Origin: Mycobacterium sp. 852002-51971_SCH5477799-a
GTDB taxonomy: Bacteria > Actinomycetota > Actinomycetes > Mycobacteriales > Mycobacteriaceae
DNA: 64,000 nt
Direction of reading: 5' to 3'
Assembly: GCF_001667145.1 (NCBI RefSeq)
Contig: NZ_LZIF01000049.1
Span: forward strand, 46,856-110,855
The notes under the pieces are model-generated. The model had not been told where the DNA came from. It saw only the letters and a program-made list of their open reading frames with translations, and searched no databases. How positions within the stretch are numbered: position 1 is the stretch's first letter; every line of letters starts with the position of its first letter. A program made the position numbers and the translations under genes. Positions 8,604-20,924 of the stretch are shown piece after piece.

Positions 8604-10145
8604 GTGACCGACGTCGTAACACAAAATGAGGCAATCCCGGCGGCCACCGCCCACAAGCCGGTGCACACGCGCGCCGTCATCATCGGGACCGGATTCTCCG
8701 GCCTGGGGATGGCGATCGCGCTGCAGAGGCAGGGCGTGGGCTTCGTCATCCTGGAAAAGGCCGACGACATCGGCGGAACCTGGCGAGACAACAGCTACCC
8801 GGGGTGCGCCTGCGACATCCCGTCGCACCTGTACTCGTTCTCGTTCGAGCCCAAGCCCGACTGGAAGAACCCGTTCTCCTTCCAGCCCGAGATCTGGGAC
8901 TACCTCAAAGGGGTCACCGAGAAGTACGGGCTGCGCCGCTACGTCGAGTTCAACTCACTGGTCGATCGCGCTCACTGGGACGACGACGAGAACCGCTGGC
9001 ACGTATTCACCGCCGATGGGCGCGAGTACGTCGCGCAGTTTCTGATCTCGGGCGCCGGCGCGCTGCACATCCCGTCCATGCCCGACATCGAGGGGCGCGA
9101 CGAATTTCGCGGCGCCGCCTTCCATTCCGCGGAGTGGGACCACAGCGTCGACCTGACCGGCAAGCGGGTGGCGGTGATCGGAACCGGCGCCAGCGCGATC
9201 CAGATCGTGCCGGAGATCGTTGGGCAGGTCGCCGAACTTCAGCTCTACCAACGCACTCCGCCGTGGGTGGTTCCGCGCTCCAACCCCGAGATCCCGCCGG
9301 CGGTGCGCCGGGCCATGGCGAACGTGCCCGGCCTGCGCGCGATCGTTCGGCTCGCGATCTACTGGGGCCAGGAAGCCCTGGCCTTCGGCATGACCAAGCG
9401 GCCGAACCTGCTCAAGTTCATCGAGTCCTACTGCAAATACAACATTCGCCGGGCGGTCAAGGACAAGGAGTTGCGGCGCAAGCTCATTCCGAACTACCGC
9501 ATCGGCTGCAAGCGAATCCTGAACTCCTCCACTTATTACGGCGCGGTCGCCGACCCCAAGACCGAACTAGTTACCGAGCACATCGCGCGAATCACCGCCG
9601 ACGGCGTCGACACCGTCGACGGCAGACACCGCCAGGCCGACGTAATCGTCTATGCCACCGGCTTTCACGTCACCGACTCCTACACCTACGTCCAGATCAA
9701 GGGCCTGCACGGCGAGGACCTGGTGGACCGGTGGAACCGCGAGGGCATCGGCGCCCACCGCGGGATCACCATCGCCGATGTACCCAACCTGTTCTTCCTG
9801 CTGGGGCCCAACACCGGGTTGGGACACAACTCGGTGGTGTTCATGATCGAGTCCCAGATCCGTTACGTCGCAGACGCGATCGCGACCTGTGACAAGCTGG
9901 GCGCAGAGGCGCTGGCCCCGACCCGCGCCGCCCAGGACCAGTTCAACGACGAGCTGCAACGCAGACTCGGCCCGTCGGTGTGGAACAGCGGCGGCTGCAG
10001 CAGCTGGTATCTGGACGAGCACGGCAAGAACACCGTGCTCTGGGGCGGTTACACCTGGGAGTACTGGCGGGCGACGCGTTCGGTCAAGCCGGACGAATAT
10101 CAGTTCTACGGCGTGAACATGGGCAGGTCCGCGGCGGCGTCCTGA
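8604..10145 (+). CDS. Flavin-containing (Baeyer-Villiger-type) monooxygenase (Rv3049c-like)
   Basis: An FAD- and NADPH-dependent monooxygenase of 513 residues. The first Rossmann motif is IIGTGFSGLG near residue 28. GGTWRDNSYPGCACDIPSHL is the usual FAD-side signature. The BVMO fingerprint region reads FHSAEWDHS, and the NADPH Rossmann motif is VIGTGASAIQIVPE. The C-terminal block contains LLGPNTGLGHNS. The start GTG at 8604 is preceded by AGGA. The substrate, a ketone or heteroatom compound, cannot be read from the sequence. It is probably controlled by the upstream TetR gene. Confidence 0.9.
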   Translation: MTDVVTQNEAIPAATAHKPVHTRAVIIGTGFSGLGMAIALQRQGVGFVILEKADDIGGTWRDNSYPGCACDIPSHLYSFSFEPKPDWKNPFSFQPEIWDYLKGVTEKYGLRRYVEFNSLVDRAHWDDDENRWHVFTADGREYVAQFLISGAGALHIPSMPDIEGRDEFRGAAFHSAEWDHSVDLTGKRVAVIGTGASAIQIVPEIVGQVAELQLYQRTPPWVVPRSNPEIPPAVRRAMANVPGLRAIVRLAIYWGQEALAFGMTKRPNLLKFIESYCKYNIRRAVKDKELRRKLIPNYRIGCKRILNSSTYYGAVADPKTELVTEHIARITADGVDTVDGRHRQADVIVYATGFHVTDSYTYVQIKGLHGEDLVDRWNREGIGAHRGITIADVPNLFFLLGPNTGLGHNSVVFMIESQIRYVADAIATCDKLGAEALAPTRAAQDQFNDELQRRLGPSVWNSGGCSSWYLDEHGKNTVLWGGYTWEYWRATRSVKPDEYQFYGVNMGRSAAAS

Positions 10146-10160
10146 CCGCGGCCGCCCGAA

Positions 10161-10715
10161 TCATCGCCGGGCGCTGAGCAGTTCGGCGAAGACGCGCGCG
10201 GCCGCGTCGACACCGGCGTCGTCATCGGTGGCCACCAGATCCAGCAGTAGGCCGCGTACGACGGCCAGCCCTAGGCGCGCCAGGGCGGCGTCGACCGGTG
10301 CCTCGGCGACATTGTTCAAGGCCTCCACCTCGGTCAGCCAGCCATGGACGGCGCCGGGAACCATTCTGGCAAAGGGCTTTTCACCCTGCACGGCGCGGGC
10401 GTAGCACTCGAAAAAGAGGCGTTCGGATTCACGCATTTCGGGTCGGCGGAGGTCGGCCCACATCGCGCCAAAACCCGCGGCCGGGTCGGAGGGCAGTTTG
10501 GCGAGCAGCCCCATCTGGCGGCGCTCGACCTCTTCGACGATCGCTACGAGCAGATCTTCTCGAGAGCCGAAGTGGTGCAACAGCATTCGGTGGCTGGTGC
10601 CCACCGCGGCAGCCACCTCGCGCAGCGACCGGTCGCCGATGCCCCCGGTGGCGAACTCGGTGACGAGTGAATCGAGGAGTTGCCGACGCCGCCCGGTGTC
10701 AGGAGTGCGCGCCAT
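10161..10715 (-). CDS. TetR-family regulator, second gene of an SRPBCC operon
   Basis: A TetR regulator of 184 residues with the HTH region RRQLLDSLVTEFATGG, LREVAAAVGTSHRMLLHHFG and SREDLLVAIVEEV. Its start overlaps the end of the SRPBCC gene by 17 nt, so the two form one operon. The 30-bp palindrome over the operon start (11138-11167) is the obvious target for autoregulation. The ligand is unknown; the SRPBCC partner may share or handle it. Confidence 0.85.
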   Translation of the reverse strand: MARTPDTGRRRQLLDSLVTEFATGGIGDRSLREVAAAVGTSHRMLLHHFGSREDLLVAIVEEVERRQMGLLAKLPSDPAAGFGAMWADLRRPEMRESERLFFECYARAVQGEKPFARMVPGAVHGWLTEVEALNNVAEAPVDAALARLGLAVVRGLLLDLVATDDDAGVDAAARVFAELLSARR

Positions 10716-11145
10716 CGGCGTGGCTGAGTTGCTCGGAGCGGGCCCTGAGGCCCCGGGCTTCCAGGTCGAGGAAGCGCTTGGTCTTCTTGACCATCAGCCG
10801 CCCGATGAGGGAACCCAATATGCCGCGCTGGTCGAGTCGCTGGCGCACCAACGTGCGGCCGCCGGGCTGCGCGATGACGTCATGACGAGCGGTCACCCGC
10901 CCCCCGGGAGAGCTCTGCACCCAGGTCCACGACCGCCCGGGTTCGAGCTCGGTGACCTTCCAGATCAGCTTCGGCATGCCGGGCTGCTTGATCGCGAACC
11001 GTCTGCCCACGGCGAGGGCCGCGGCGTCCAGTCCGACCAACGACGTCACCGAGGCGGTCCACTCGGGCCAGTGCTCGACGTCGGTGAAGACATCCCAGAC
11101 GAGTTGAGGCGGTGCGTCGATCTCGACGCCGTCTTCGGTAATCAT
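10699..11145 (-). CDS. SRPBCC (START-like) small-ligand-binding protein
   Basis: A 148-residue helix-grip protein of the polyketide cyclase/SRPBCC group. Typical segments are EIDAPPQLVWDVFTDVEHWPEW near the start and a C-terminal helix RLMVKKTKRFLDLEARGLRA. These proteins bind hydrophobic ligands. It is the first gene of a two-gene operon with a TetR regulator. The ATG at 11145 lies inside a large palindrome, leaving no room for a normal leader and ribosome-binding site, so the transcript may be leaderless. Confidence 0.8.
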   Translation of the reverse strand: MITEDGVEIDAPPQLVWDVFTDVEHWPEWTASVTSLVGLDAAALAVGRRFAIKQPGMPKLIWKVTELEPGRSWTWVQSSPGGRVTARHDVIAQPGGRTLVRQRLDQRGILGSLIGRLMVKKTKRFLDLEARGLRARSEQLSHADGAHS

Positions 11146-11167
11146 GTACCAAATGGTACATGATTAC
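11138..11167. promoter_or_regulatory. 30-bp perfect inverted repeat over the SRPBCC start codon
   Basis: Perfect 13-bp arms GTAATCATGTACC and GGTACATGATTAC are separated by AAAT. The repeat covers the start codon of the SRPBCC-TetR operon (11145-11143). Its length and perfection fit a TetR operator, and its place fits tight autorepression. From 11168 to 11403 I see nothing further that I can support. Confidence 0.7.
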
Positions 11168-11403
11168 AGGGATTGTGAACAGTGACCTTCTCGCGCCCCG
11201 CTCGACGCCGGGTTAGGTTGAGGCACACTACTTTTCGGTGGGCAGGCGCAGCGGGTTCGTTTGGGCTGGCGTGGCCCCAAGAGCCTTCCCCGGCGCGATG
11301 CTGCACTGGTTCGCCGATCGCGGCCACGTTCAGCATCGGGATCCACCGGGTCGCGCCGCCGAGCCCATACTGGAGGTGGCCTGACGCGGTGCACGACACG
11401 TAA

Positions 11404-11451
11404 ACACAAGCTCTTGTGTTCCGTTACGTTGTCACACCCCAGGGGTAGTGT
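11404..11451. promoter_or_regulatory. Paired NrdR boxes upstream of nrdF
   Basis: Box 1 is the near-perfect dyad ACACAAGCTCTTGTGT (11404-11419). Box 2 is ACCCCAGGGGTAGTGT (11436-11451), offset by exactly 32 bp. The spacing and the right-hand TAGTGT element match those upstream of nrdH. NrdR is the known ATP/dATP-responsive repressor of nrd genes. Its gene is not in this window. Confidence 0.7.
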
Positions 11452-11488
11452 CGGGAGCCTGAGATACCTCAGGCGAAACGGTGTGTGA

Positions 11489-12475
<987 letters not shown>

Positions 12476-12574
12476 CTCCGCTGCTCAGCACGTGAACGCG
12501 CCGGGGAGGTAGCACCGGGGAAAGGCTGCTCGTCGTCGAGGGGAGTGCCCATTCACGCCGGCGGCGTTGCCTGG

Positions 12575-12760
12575 TTAGCTCGCCGCCTTCACAATGCACG
12601 ACCGCCGCGACTGCCTGGCGTTGCTGTTGTCATAAATGGCCTGGCGGACTTGGCCGTCGAGTGGCTCCGCAACTGGGGAGAGGCAGAAATAGCACAGATC
12701 GAAGCCGTAGGTCAGATAGCCGCACACGAGGCAGACATCGGGGCAAACATCGGTGGTCAC
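12575..12760 (-). CDS. Small cysteine-rich protein, possible zinc-binding
   Basis: A 61-residue protein of unknown family. Near the N-terminus it has Cys spaced as CPDVCLVCGYLTYGFDLCYFC, a C-x3-C-x2-C then C-x2-C arrangement typical of small metal-binding folds. The GTG at 12760 has an excellent AGGAGGT at 7-nt spacing, which argues that the gene is translated. It opens a short islet of unfamiliar small genes between nrdF and the DUF3349 gene. The function is unknown. Confidence 0.6.
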   Translation of the reverse strand: MTTDVCPDVCLVCGYLTYGFDLCYFCLSPVAEPLDGQVRQAIYDNSNARQSRRSCIVKAAS

Positions 12761-12940
12761 TATCTGCACCTCCTAGTGGCGCTTATCTAATGCTCCACCC
12801 AGTTGCCTCATCCCCGCTCATCGACACGCGGCACCGATTGCAAATTCGCGACGTTTCGCCGGCAACGCATCCGCCGCGCCCTATCGACGGCGGGCGTTCC
12901 GCCCGGTTTATGTATGCGGTCGACGGCAACCCTAGAGGCG

Positions 12941-13168
12941 ATGAGCGTACTGACATACCTTTCCATAGTCCTTCTTGGTCAAGCCGTCTTCGCTGCTATA
13001 TGTGGTGTGAGTTTGTCGATGCTCGCGGCGGCACTAAGAATTTGGCCGTCGAATCTTTTGCGTACACAGATGAAAGGCGCATCCAAGGTTGCGAAGACTT
13101 CGGCGATTGACCATCCCGACGAGCTAGCGGAACTGTTGAACGAGGAGTACGCAGACCTCTGCAGGTGA
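12941..13168 (+). CDS. Small predicted membrane protein of atypical composition
   Basis: A 75-residue reading frame starting MSVLTYLSIVLLGQAVFAAI. One hydrophobic segment spans about residues 4-33. The soluble tail ends DELAELLNEEYADLCR. Codon use includes ATA, CTA, TTG, CTT and AGA, with much lower third-position GC than the neighbours, which suggests foreign origin. AGAGG precedes the ATG. Its stop overlaps the GTG of the next frame (GTGA). I do not recognise a family. Confidence 0.4.
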   Translation: MSVLTYLSIVLLGQAVFAAICGVSLSMLAAALRIWPSNLLRTQMKGASKVAKTSAIDHPDELAELLNEEYADLCR

Positions 13169-13401
13169 TCGCGGCCGCGTGGCCGTGCATGCGCATAGCC
13201 GCGGCCGCTCGCGGCAAGCTTGGAGCAAATCCACTAATCGAGCTCGGCAAACACATCGTGCCTGAGAAGATGCTCAAGCGGCGCGGTAGCGGAGGAAGCT
13301 GAGGCCACCTGCTTGAAGTCATCGACAAGGGGTCTGTCAAGCCGGGGTGGCCGGCGGTGGTCGAAAAAATCGACGGCTGGTTGACAACGCGTGGGCTGTG
13401 A
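13165..13401 (+). pseudogene. Possible broken small gene with one in-frame TGA
   Basis: From the GTG at 13165, overlapping the previous stop, the frame reads VIAAAWPCMRIAAAARGKLG and on to KMLKRRGSGGS. It hits TGA at 13300-13302, then continues in the same frame as GHLLEVIDKGSVKPGWPAVV to the next stop at 13399-13401. Both halves look protein-like, so a longer gene with a nonsense mutation is plausible. The alternative is one 45-residue gene followed by noncoding DNA. No family is recognised. Confidence 0.3.
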
Positions 13402-13510
13402 CGGCGCTCCGCGAGGTGCATTGCGCACCTTTTGATCGGCTCGGCTCCACACCAGTTAGCCCTGTTTGGCCGGCCTTGAGATGGGATTGGATATGACTCG
13501 CGTGGACGCG

Positions 13511-13837
13511 CTAGGGGGTGAGGTGTTGCGCCTGGGTCGGCGAATAGATCCTGGGCTTGAACGTCGCCATCACCGGCAAGCGCAGCGAGATGCCGCCCGC
13601 TACCGGTAAGTGGACCGTGAAGTAGACGATCTGCATGTCCAGACCCAACTGGAGGCGCAACTCCTTGAGGGGCTCCCCCTGTGCCCCGATGCCCATCCCT
13701 CGTAGCCGCGCGCCGATGCCCTGTTGGAACGACTCGGCCACATCTGTCGGCCGTGGAACGCTCGGTGCGGGAGTGCCCTGGCTGCCAATGCTCAGAGAGA
13801 AGATCGGTGGCCGGTTCTTCGAGGACGGAGTCGTCAT
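13511..13837 (-). CDS. Hypothetical protein, 108 residues
   Basis: The reading frame begins MTTPSSKNRPPIFSLSIGSQ and ends PRIYSPTQAQHLTP. The middle, ELRLQLGLDMQIVYFTVHLP, alternates as beta strands do. I see no signal peptide, membrane segment or known motif. Codon use is closer to the host than that of the two frames to its left. It is transcribed opposite to the flanking core genes. The gap 13838-14082 upstream shows nothing I can assign. Confidence 0.5.
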   Translation of the reverse strand: MTTPSSKNRPPIFSLSIGSQGTPAPSVPRPTDVAESFQQGIGARLRGMGIGAQGEPLKELRLQLGLDMQIVYFTVHLPVAGGISLRLPVMATFKPRIYSPTQAQHLTP

Positions 13838-14082
13838 GGCTCGACTCTACTCCGCAGGAACGGCGCCCCATGACGAAAATGTCTTTGACCAGTGCAAGTA
13901 GCCCTACCGTGGCTCCGCGCGGGGGCCGGCCCCTGCCGAATCGCGCACTCGAAACCAGAGCGTCAACCGTTGCGGTTGGTGCGCGAGGGAGGCCCTACCT
14001 ATCCAGGTAAACCCCGTATGAATTGTCTGGACGGCGTTGCGCCGCGGTAGCGCGGTGACCCGGCTGCCCTGACACTGGTGGG

Positions 14083-14508
14083 GTGACGAATACCGCCGCC
14101 TCTGCCACCACCAACTTCTGCCGTTCGGTACTTCGCTGGCTGCGCGCCGGCTACCCCGAGGGCGTGCCCGGGCCGGACCGCGTGCCTCTGCTGGCGCTGC
14201 TGCGCAGCACCCCGCTCACCGAGGAGCAGATCGCCGAGGTGGTGCGCAACATCACCGCGGAGGGATCCCCGGCGATCGCCGATGGTGTGATCGACCGGGA
14301 CGAAATCGCCCACTTCATTTCCGACATGACCCACTACGACGCCGGGCCGGAGAACATCATCCGGGTGGCCGCCACACTGGCGGCGGTCGGATGGCCACTG
14401 GCCGGCATCGACGTCAGCGAGGTCATCCCAGGCGACGAATGGGGTGAGGCCGCCGAAATCGCCGCGCGCGGAGCGACTTCCGGGAAGGCGCCAGGCGCCG
14501 CGCTGTAG
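14083..14508 (+). CDS. DUF3349-family protein (Rv3046c-like)
   Basis: A mycobacterial conserved protein of 141 residues. It has the family pattern VLRWLRAGYPEGVPGPDRVP followed by LLALLRSTPLTEEQIAEVV and, later, VAATLAAVGWPLAGID. DUF3349 proteins are small helical proteins of unknown function. The GTG start at 14083 follows GGTGGG. It is convergent with adhC, with 10 nt between stop codons. Confidence 0.8.
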   Translation: MTNTAASATTNFCRSVLRWLRAGYPEGVPGPDRVPLLALLRSTPLTEEQIAEVVRNITAEGSPAIADGVIDRDEIAHFISDMTHYDAGPENIIRVAATLAAVGWPLAGIDVSEVIPGDEWGEAAEIAARGATSGKAPGAAL

Positions 14509-14518
14509 GGCGTGCGCC

Positions 14519-15559
14519 CTACAGCTTCGAGATGTCGATGACGAAGCGGTAGCGCACGTCGCTCGCCAGGACGCGCTCGTAGGCTTCGTTGATGTAGTCG
14601 GGCTCGATGAGCTCGATTTCGGGCGTCACGTTGTGCTCGGCGCAGAAGTCCAGCATCTCCTGGGTTTCGGCAATGCCGCCGATGTTCGACCCGGACAGGC
14701 TGCGGCGCGCCAGCGCCAGCGAGAAGGCGCCCACCTCCATCGGGTGTTCGGGAATGCCCAGTTCGACGAGCGTGCCGTCGACGTCGAGCAGGCTCAGATA
14801 GTCGTTGAGGTTCAGATTCGCCGAGACGGTGTTCAGGATCAGGTCGAAGCTGTTGCGCAGTTTCTTGAAGGTCTCGCGCTCGGCGGTGGCGTAATAGTGC
14901 TTGGCGCCCAGCCGCAGCCCGTCCTCCATCTTCTTCAGTGACTGCGACAGCACCGTCACTTCGGCGCCCATCGCCGCGCCGAGCTTAACGCCCATGTGGC
15001 CCAACCCGCCCAGGCCGATGATCGCCAGGCGGGTGTCCTTGCCGGCCTTCCAGTGCCGCAGCGGCGAGAACAGCGTGATGCCCGCGCACAGCAGCGGCGC
15101 CGCCTTGTCCAGCGGCAGCGAATCGGGAATGCGTAAGACGAAGTTTTCATCCACGACAATCGCCTGGCTGTAGCCGCCCTGTGTCGTCGTGCCGTCCTTG
15201 TCAGTGGCGTTGTAGGTGAATGTCGTTCCCCGGCTGCAGTACTGCTCGAGGCCGGCCTTACAGCTGCTGCACTGGCCGCAGGAGTTCACCATGCAGCCGA
15301 CGCCCACGTGGTCGCCCACGTTGTGCTTGGTGACCTCGGAGCCGACCGCGGTCACGACGCCGGCGATCTCGTGCCCCACGACCAGCGGGTAATGCGGTGT
15401 GCCCCATTCGCCCTTGGCCGTGTGGATGTCGGAGTGGCAGATTCCGGCGAACTTGATGTCGATGGCCACGTCGTGCGGACCCGGGTCACGCCGTTCGATC
15501 GTGGTCTTGGTCAGCGGTGCCGTCGGCGAGGTGGCCGCGTACGCCGAAACTGTGCTCAT
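14519..15559 (-). CDS. adhC: Zinc-dependent NADP alcohol dehydrogenase AdhC
   Basis: A medium-chain cinnamyl-alcohol-dehydrogenase-type enzyme of 346 residues. The catalytic zinc region is [15 protein letters not shown] and [10 protein letters not shown]. Structural zinc cysteines are in [15 protein letters not shown]. The cofactor Rossmann motif is [11 protein letters not shown] near residue 180. It probably reduces aldehydes with NADPH. The ATG at 15559 is preceded by AGGGA. It lies downstream of fecB on the same strand, with 120 nt between them. Confidence 0.92.
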   Translation of the reverse strand: MSTVSAYAATSPTAPLTKTTIERRDPGPHDVAIDIKFAGICHSDIHTAKGEWGTPHYPLVVGHEIAGVVTAVGSEVTKHNVGDHVGVGCMVNSCGQCSSCKAGLEQYCSRGTTFTYNATDKDGTTTQGGYSQAIVVDENFVLRIPDSLPLDKAAPLLCAGITLFSPLRHWKAGKDTRLAIIGLGGLGHMGVKLGAAMGAEVTVLSQSLKKMEDGLRLGAKHYYATAERETFKKLRNSFDLILNTVSANLNLNDYLSLLDVDGTLVELGIPEHPMEVGAFSLALARRSLSGSNIGGIAETQEMLDFCAEHNVTPEIELIEPDYINEAYERVLASDVRYRFVIDISKL

Positions 15560-15679
15560 TGAAAGTCCCTCTTCGATTCGATACGTCATCAAGAAGTTTA
15601 GCTAAGGTAAAAGTTATTCCGCCAATGGGCGCGGCGAACATCACGTTGTGACGTTGTCTGCGTTGTCGTCCGGCCGCCG

Positions 15680-16783
15680 TCAGTTGATCGGGGCGTTCAC
15701 CAGGCGCAGGTCGTCGACGATGCCGCGGGCGGCGATCAGGCCCTCGCCGGCTTGCCAGATCTCGTTGTTGACGATGTAGACCCGGTTGTCACGGTTGGCC
15801 GACAGCTTGCGCCACGGGTTGCTGTCCAGGATGGTGGCGGCCCGATCGGCGGCCGGGGTGTCGCAGGACACGTAGACCACGTCGGCGTCGGCTATTGAGA
15901 GGTCAGGATTCTTCGACAGGTCCGCGTCGCTGGCCCCGATCTCGATGTAGGGCTTGTCGGTGAACCGCTGGGAGGCCGGCCGCTCCACGCCGACCGCACC
16001 GAGCACGCTGGCCGGGAAGTTGTTGGCGCCGTACACCCGTATGGTGCCCGTCGTGAGCTGCACGATCGACGCCTGGAAGTGGGAGGCGTCATGCCGCGCG
16101 CCGATGTCGGTGGCCCGCTGGGTAAAACCGCTGATCAACGAGTTCGCGGCGGCGTCGCGGCCGGTGGCGGCGCCGACGGCGCGCAGGTTGTCCTGCCACG
16201 CCGCGCCCGGGGCGGCCGTGAACACCGTCGGCGCGATCGCGGTCAGCTGCGGATACAGCGTGGGCGTCAGCCCCTGCGACCCCAAGATCAGGTCGGGGCG
16301 GGCGGCGGCGATCGCCTTCACGTCCGGGTGGGAGCGGCTACCGATCCCGGGCACTCCGTGCACCGCGCCGCCCAGATAGGCGGGCTGGCTCGAGGACCCG
16401 TCCGGCAACGCCGCGCCGACCATCCGCGACTGCAGGCCCAATGCACACAACGTGTCGAGCTGGTCGCCGGAGAGCACCACGATGCGCTGCGGGTCGGCGG
16501 GCACCTGTACGACGGCCGGGTCGACGCCCGCGGCGTTGTGGACCGGCCGTCTCGGGGGGCCCGGGTCGGCCGCGGCGGCGTCCCGCGCGCACGAGTCGTC
16601 GGAGCGGCGGTCGTTTCCGAGCACACCGGCGCCCGCGATCTGGGTGGTTGGGGTGATCAAGGAACGGCCCGGCGTCTGGCCGGCGGGCTTGTCGGATCCG
16701 CAGCCGCTGCACGCCAGGATGACCACCGCCGTCACCGCGGTCGCCACGACCGGCCGGCCGGGTCTGATCACGCCGAACAACAC
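15680..16783 (-). CDS. fecB: Periplasmic iron-substrate-binding lipoprotein FecB
   Basis: A substrate-binding protein of the FecB/BtuF class, 367 residues. A signal peptide with a hydrophobic core ends at VVILACSGCGSD, where Cys25 or Cys28 would be lipidated. The binding domain carries PQRIVVLSGDQLDTLCALGL, KAIAAARPDLILGSQG and DADVVYVSCDTP. M. tuberculosis FecB (Rv3044) is linked to siderophore and heme iron capture. No permease or ATPase partner is adjacent. It is divergent from ctaD. Confidence 0.9.
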   Translation of the reverse strand: MLFGVIRPGRPVVATAVTAVVILACSGCGSDKPAGQTPGRSLITPTTQIAGAGVLGNDRRSDDSCARDAAAADPGPPRRPVHNAAGVDPAVVQVPADPQRIVVLSGDQLDTLCALGLQSRMVGAALPDGSSSQPAYLGGAVHGVPGIGSRSHPDVKAIAAARPDLILGSQGLTPTLYPQLTAIAPTVFTAAPGAAWQDNLRAVGAATGRDAAANSLISGFTQRATDIGARHDASHFQASIVQLTTGTIRVYGANNFPASVLGAVGVERPASQRFTDKPYIEIGASDADLSKNPDLSIADADVVYVSCDTPAADRAATILDSNPWRKLSANRDNRVYIVNNEIWQAGEGLIAARGIVDDLRLVNAPIN

Positions 16784-16961
16784 GCGTCAGACGCTAACAT
16801 CCGGCCAGTTCGGGGACGCCGTGCCGACGGACACGCCGCACCGGCGAGCCATTTACGACAGTTTGTAGGACCAGCCCTGACGGCGCCACGATCGACGGCT
16901 AAGATTCGTCTCAAATACCGATTTTTGGGCCAGTGTCCGATCTGGATGTTTGGAGAAGCTG

Positions 16962-19977
<3,016 letters not shown>

Positions 19978-20045
19978 CGACCCGGCAGGCGTCCGGGCGT
20001 CGCGGTACGGCACGATGGTCGGGTGCCCGAAAACGGAAGCCGGAG

Positions 20046-20924
20046 GTGAAACCCGAGGATTCGAGAGAATCCGCGGGCAGAGCCGACCAGACTAGCAAGG
20101 CGGCCGACCCCGATCTGCTGCTCGACTTCAGGCAGGTGTCGCTGCGGCGCGGCGGCAACGTCTTGGTCGGCCCGCTGGACTGGGCGGTCGAACTCGACGA
20201 ACGCTGGGTGATCGTCGGCCCCAACGGTGCCGGCAAGACCTCGCTGCTGCGGATCGCCGCGGCCGCCGAACATCCCTCGTCCGGCACCGCTTTCGTGCTC
20301 GGTGAGCGACTGGGCCGGGTCGACGTGACCGAGTTGCGGTCCCGGATCGGGCTCAGCTCTTCGGCTTTGGCGCAACGCATCCCCACCGACGAAGTGGTTC
20401 GCGATCTCGTTGTCTCGGCCGGTTATGCGGTGCTGGGCAAGTGGCGGGAGCGCTACGAGGACCTCGACTACCGCCGCGCGATTGACATGCTGGAAAGCCT
20501 GGGCGCCGAGCATCTTGCGGACCGAACCTACGGGACGCTGTCGGAAGGCGAGCGCAAGCGGGTGCTAATCGCCCGCGCGCTGATGACCGACCCCGAGCTG
20601 CTGCTGCTCGACGAGCCCGCCGCCGGCCTGGATTTGGGCGGCCGCGAGGAGCTGGTCGCGCGGCTCGCCGACCTGGCCGCCGATCCCGACGCTCCCGCCC
20701 TGGTGCTGGTCACCCACCACGTCGAGGAGATTCCGCCCGGGTTCAGCCACTGCATGCTGCTTTCGGAAGCCGAAGTGGTTGCCGCGGGATTGCTGACCGA
20801 CGTGCTGACCTCCGAGAACCTGTCCACCGCATTCGGCCAAGCGATCGCGCTCGATGTCGTCGACGGGCGCTACTTCGCGCGGCGAATCCGTACCCGCGCA
20901 GCCCACCGGAGGAGGCTGGAATGA
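20046..20924 (+). CDS. ABC transporter ATP-binding protein (Rv3041c-like)
   Basis: A stand-alone ABC ATPase of 292 residues. Motifs in order are Walker A GPNGAGKTSLL, signature LSEGERKRVLIARAL, Walker B ELLLLDEPAAGLDLGG and the H-loop VTHHVEEIP. No membrane partner is encoded nearby, so its transport role is unclear. The layout resembles ModF-like cytosolic ATPases. The GTG start at 20046 follows GGAG. Its stop overlaps the Nudix start (ATGA), beginning a tightly packed run of genes to 22509. Confidence 0.9.
   Translation: MKPEDSRESAGRADQTSKAADPDLLLDFRQVSLRRGGNVLVGPLDWAVELDERWVIVGPNGAGKTSLLRIAAAAEHPSSGTAFVLGERLGRVDVTELRSRIGLSSSALAQRIPTDEVVRDLVVSAGYAVLGKWRERYEDLDYRRAIDMLESLGAEHLADRTYGTLSEGERKRVLIARALMTDPELLLLDEPAAGLDLGGREELVARLADLAADPDAPALVLVTHHVEEIPPGFSHCMLLSEAEVVAAGLLTDVLTSENLSTAFGQAIALDVVDGRYFARRIRTRAAHRRRLE

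Noticed and set aside
11182..11403. Short plus-strand frame between the SRPBCC operon and nrdF
   Set aside because: No start signal or protein-like pattern; it lies in the nrdF promoter region.
12996..13871. 291-codon minus-strand frame over the islet
   Set aside because: Low-complexity composition, no ribosome-binding site, and it overlaps the better-supported minus-strand 108-residue gene in another frame.
15596..15620. Possible IdeR iron box upstream of adhC (TTTAGCTAAGGTAAAA)
   Set aside because: Only half of the TTAGGTTAGG/CCTAACCTAA dyad is recognisable and the site is upstream of adhC, not of fecB.
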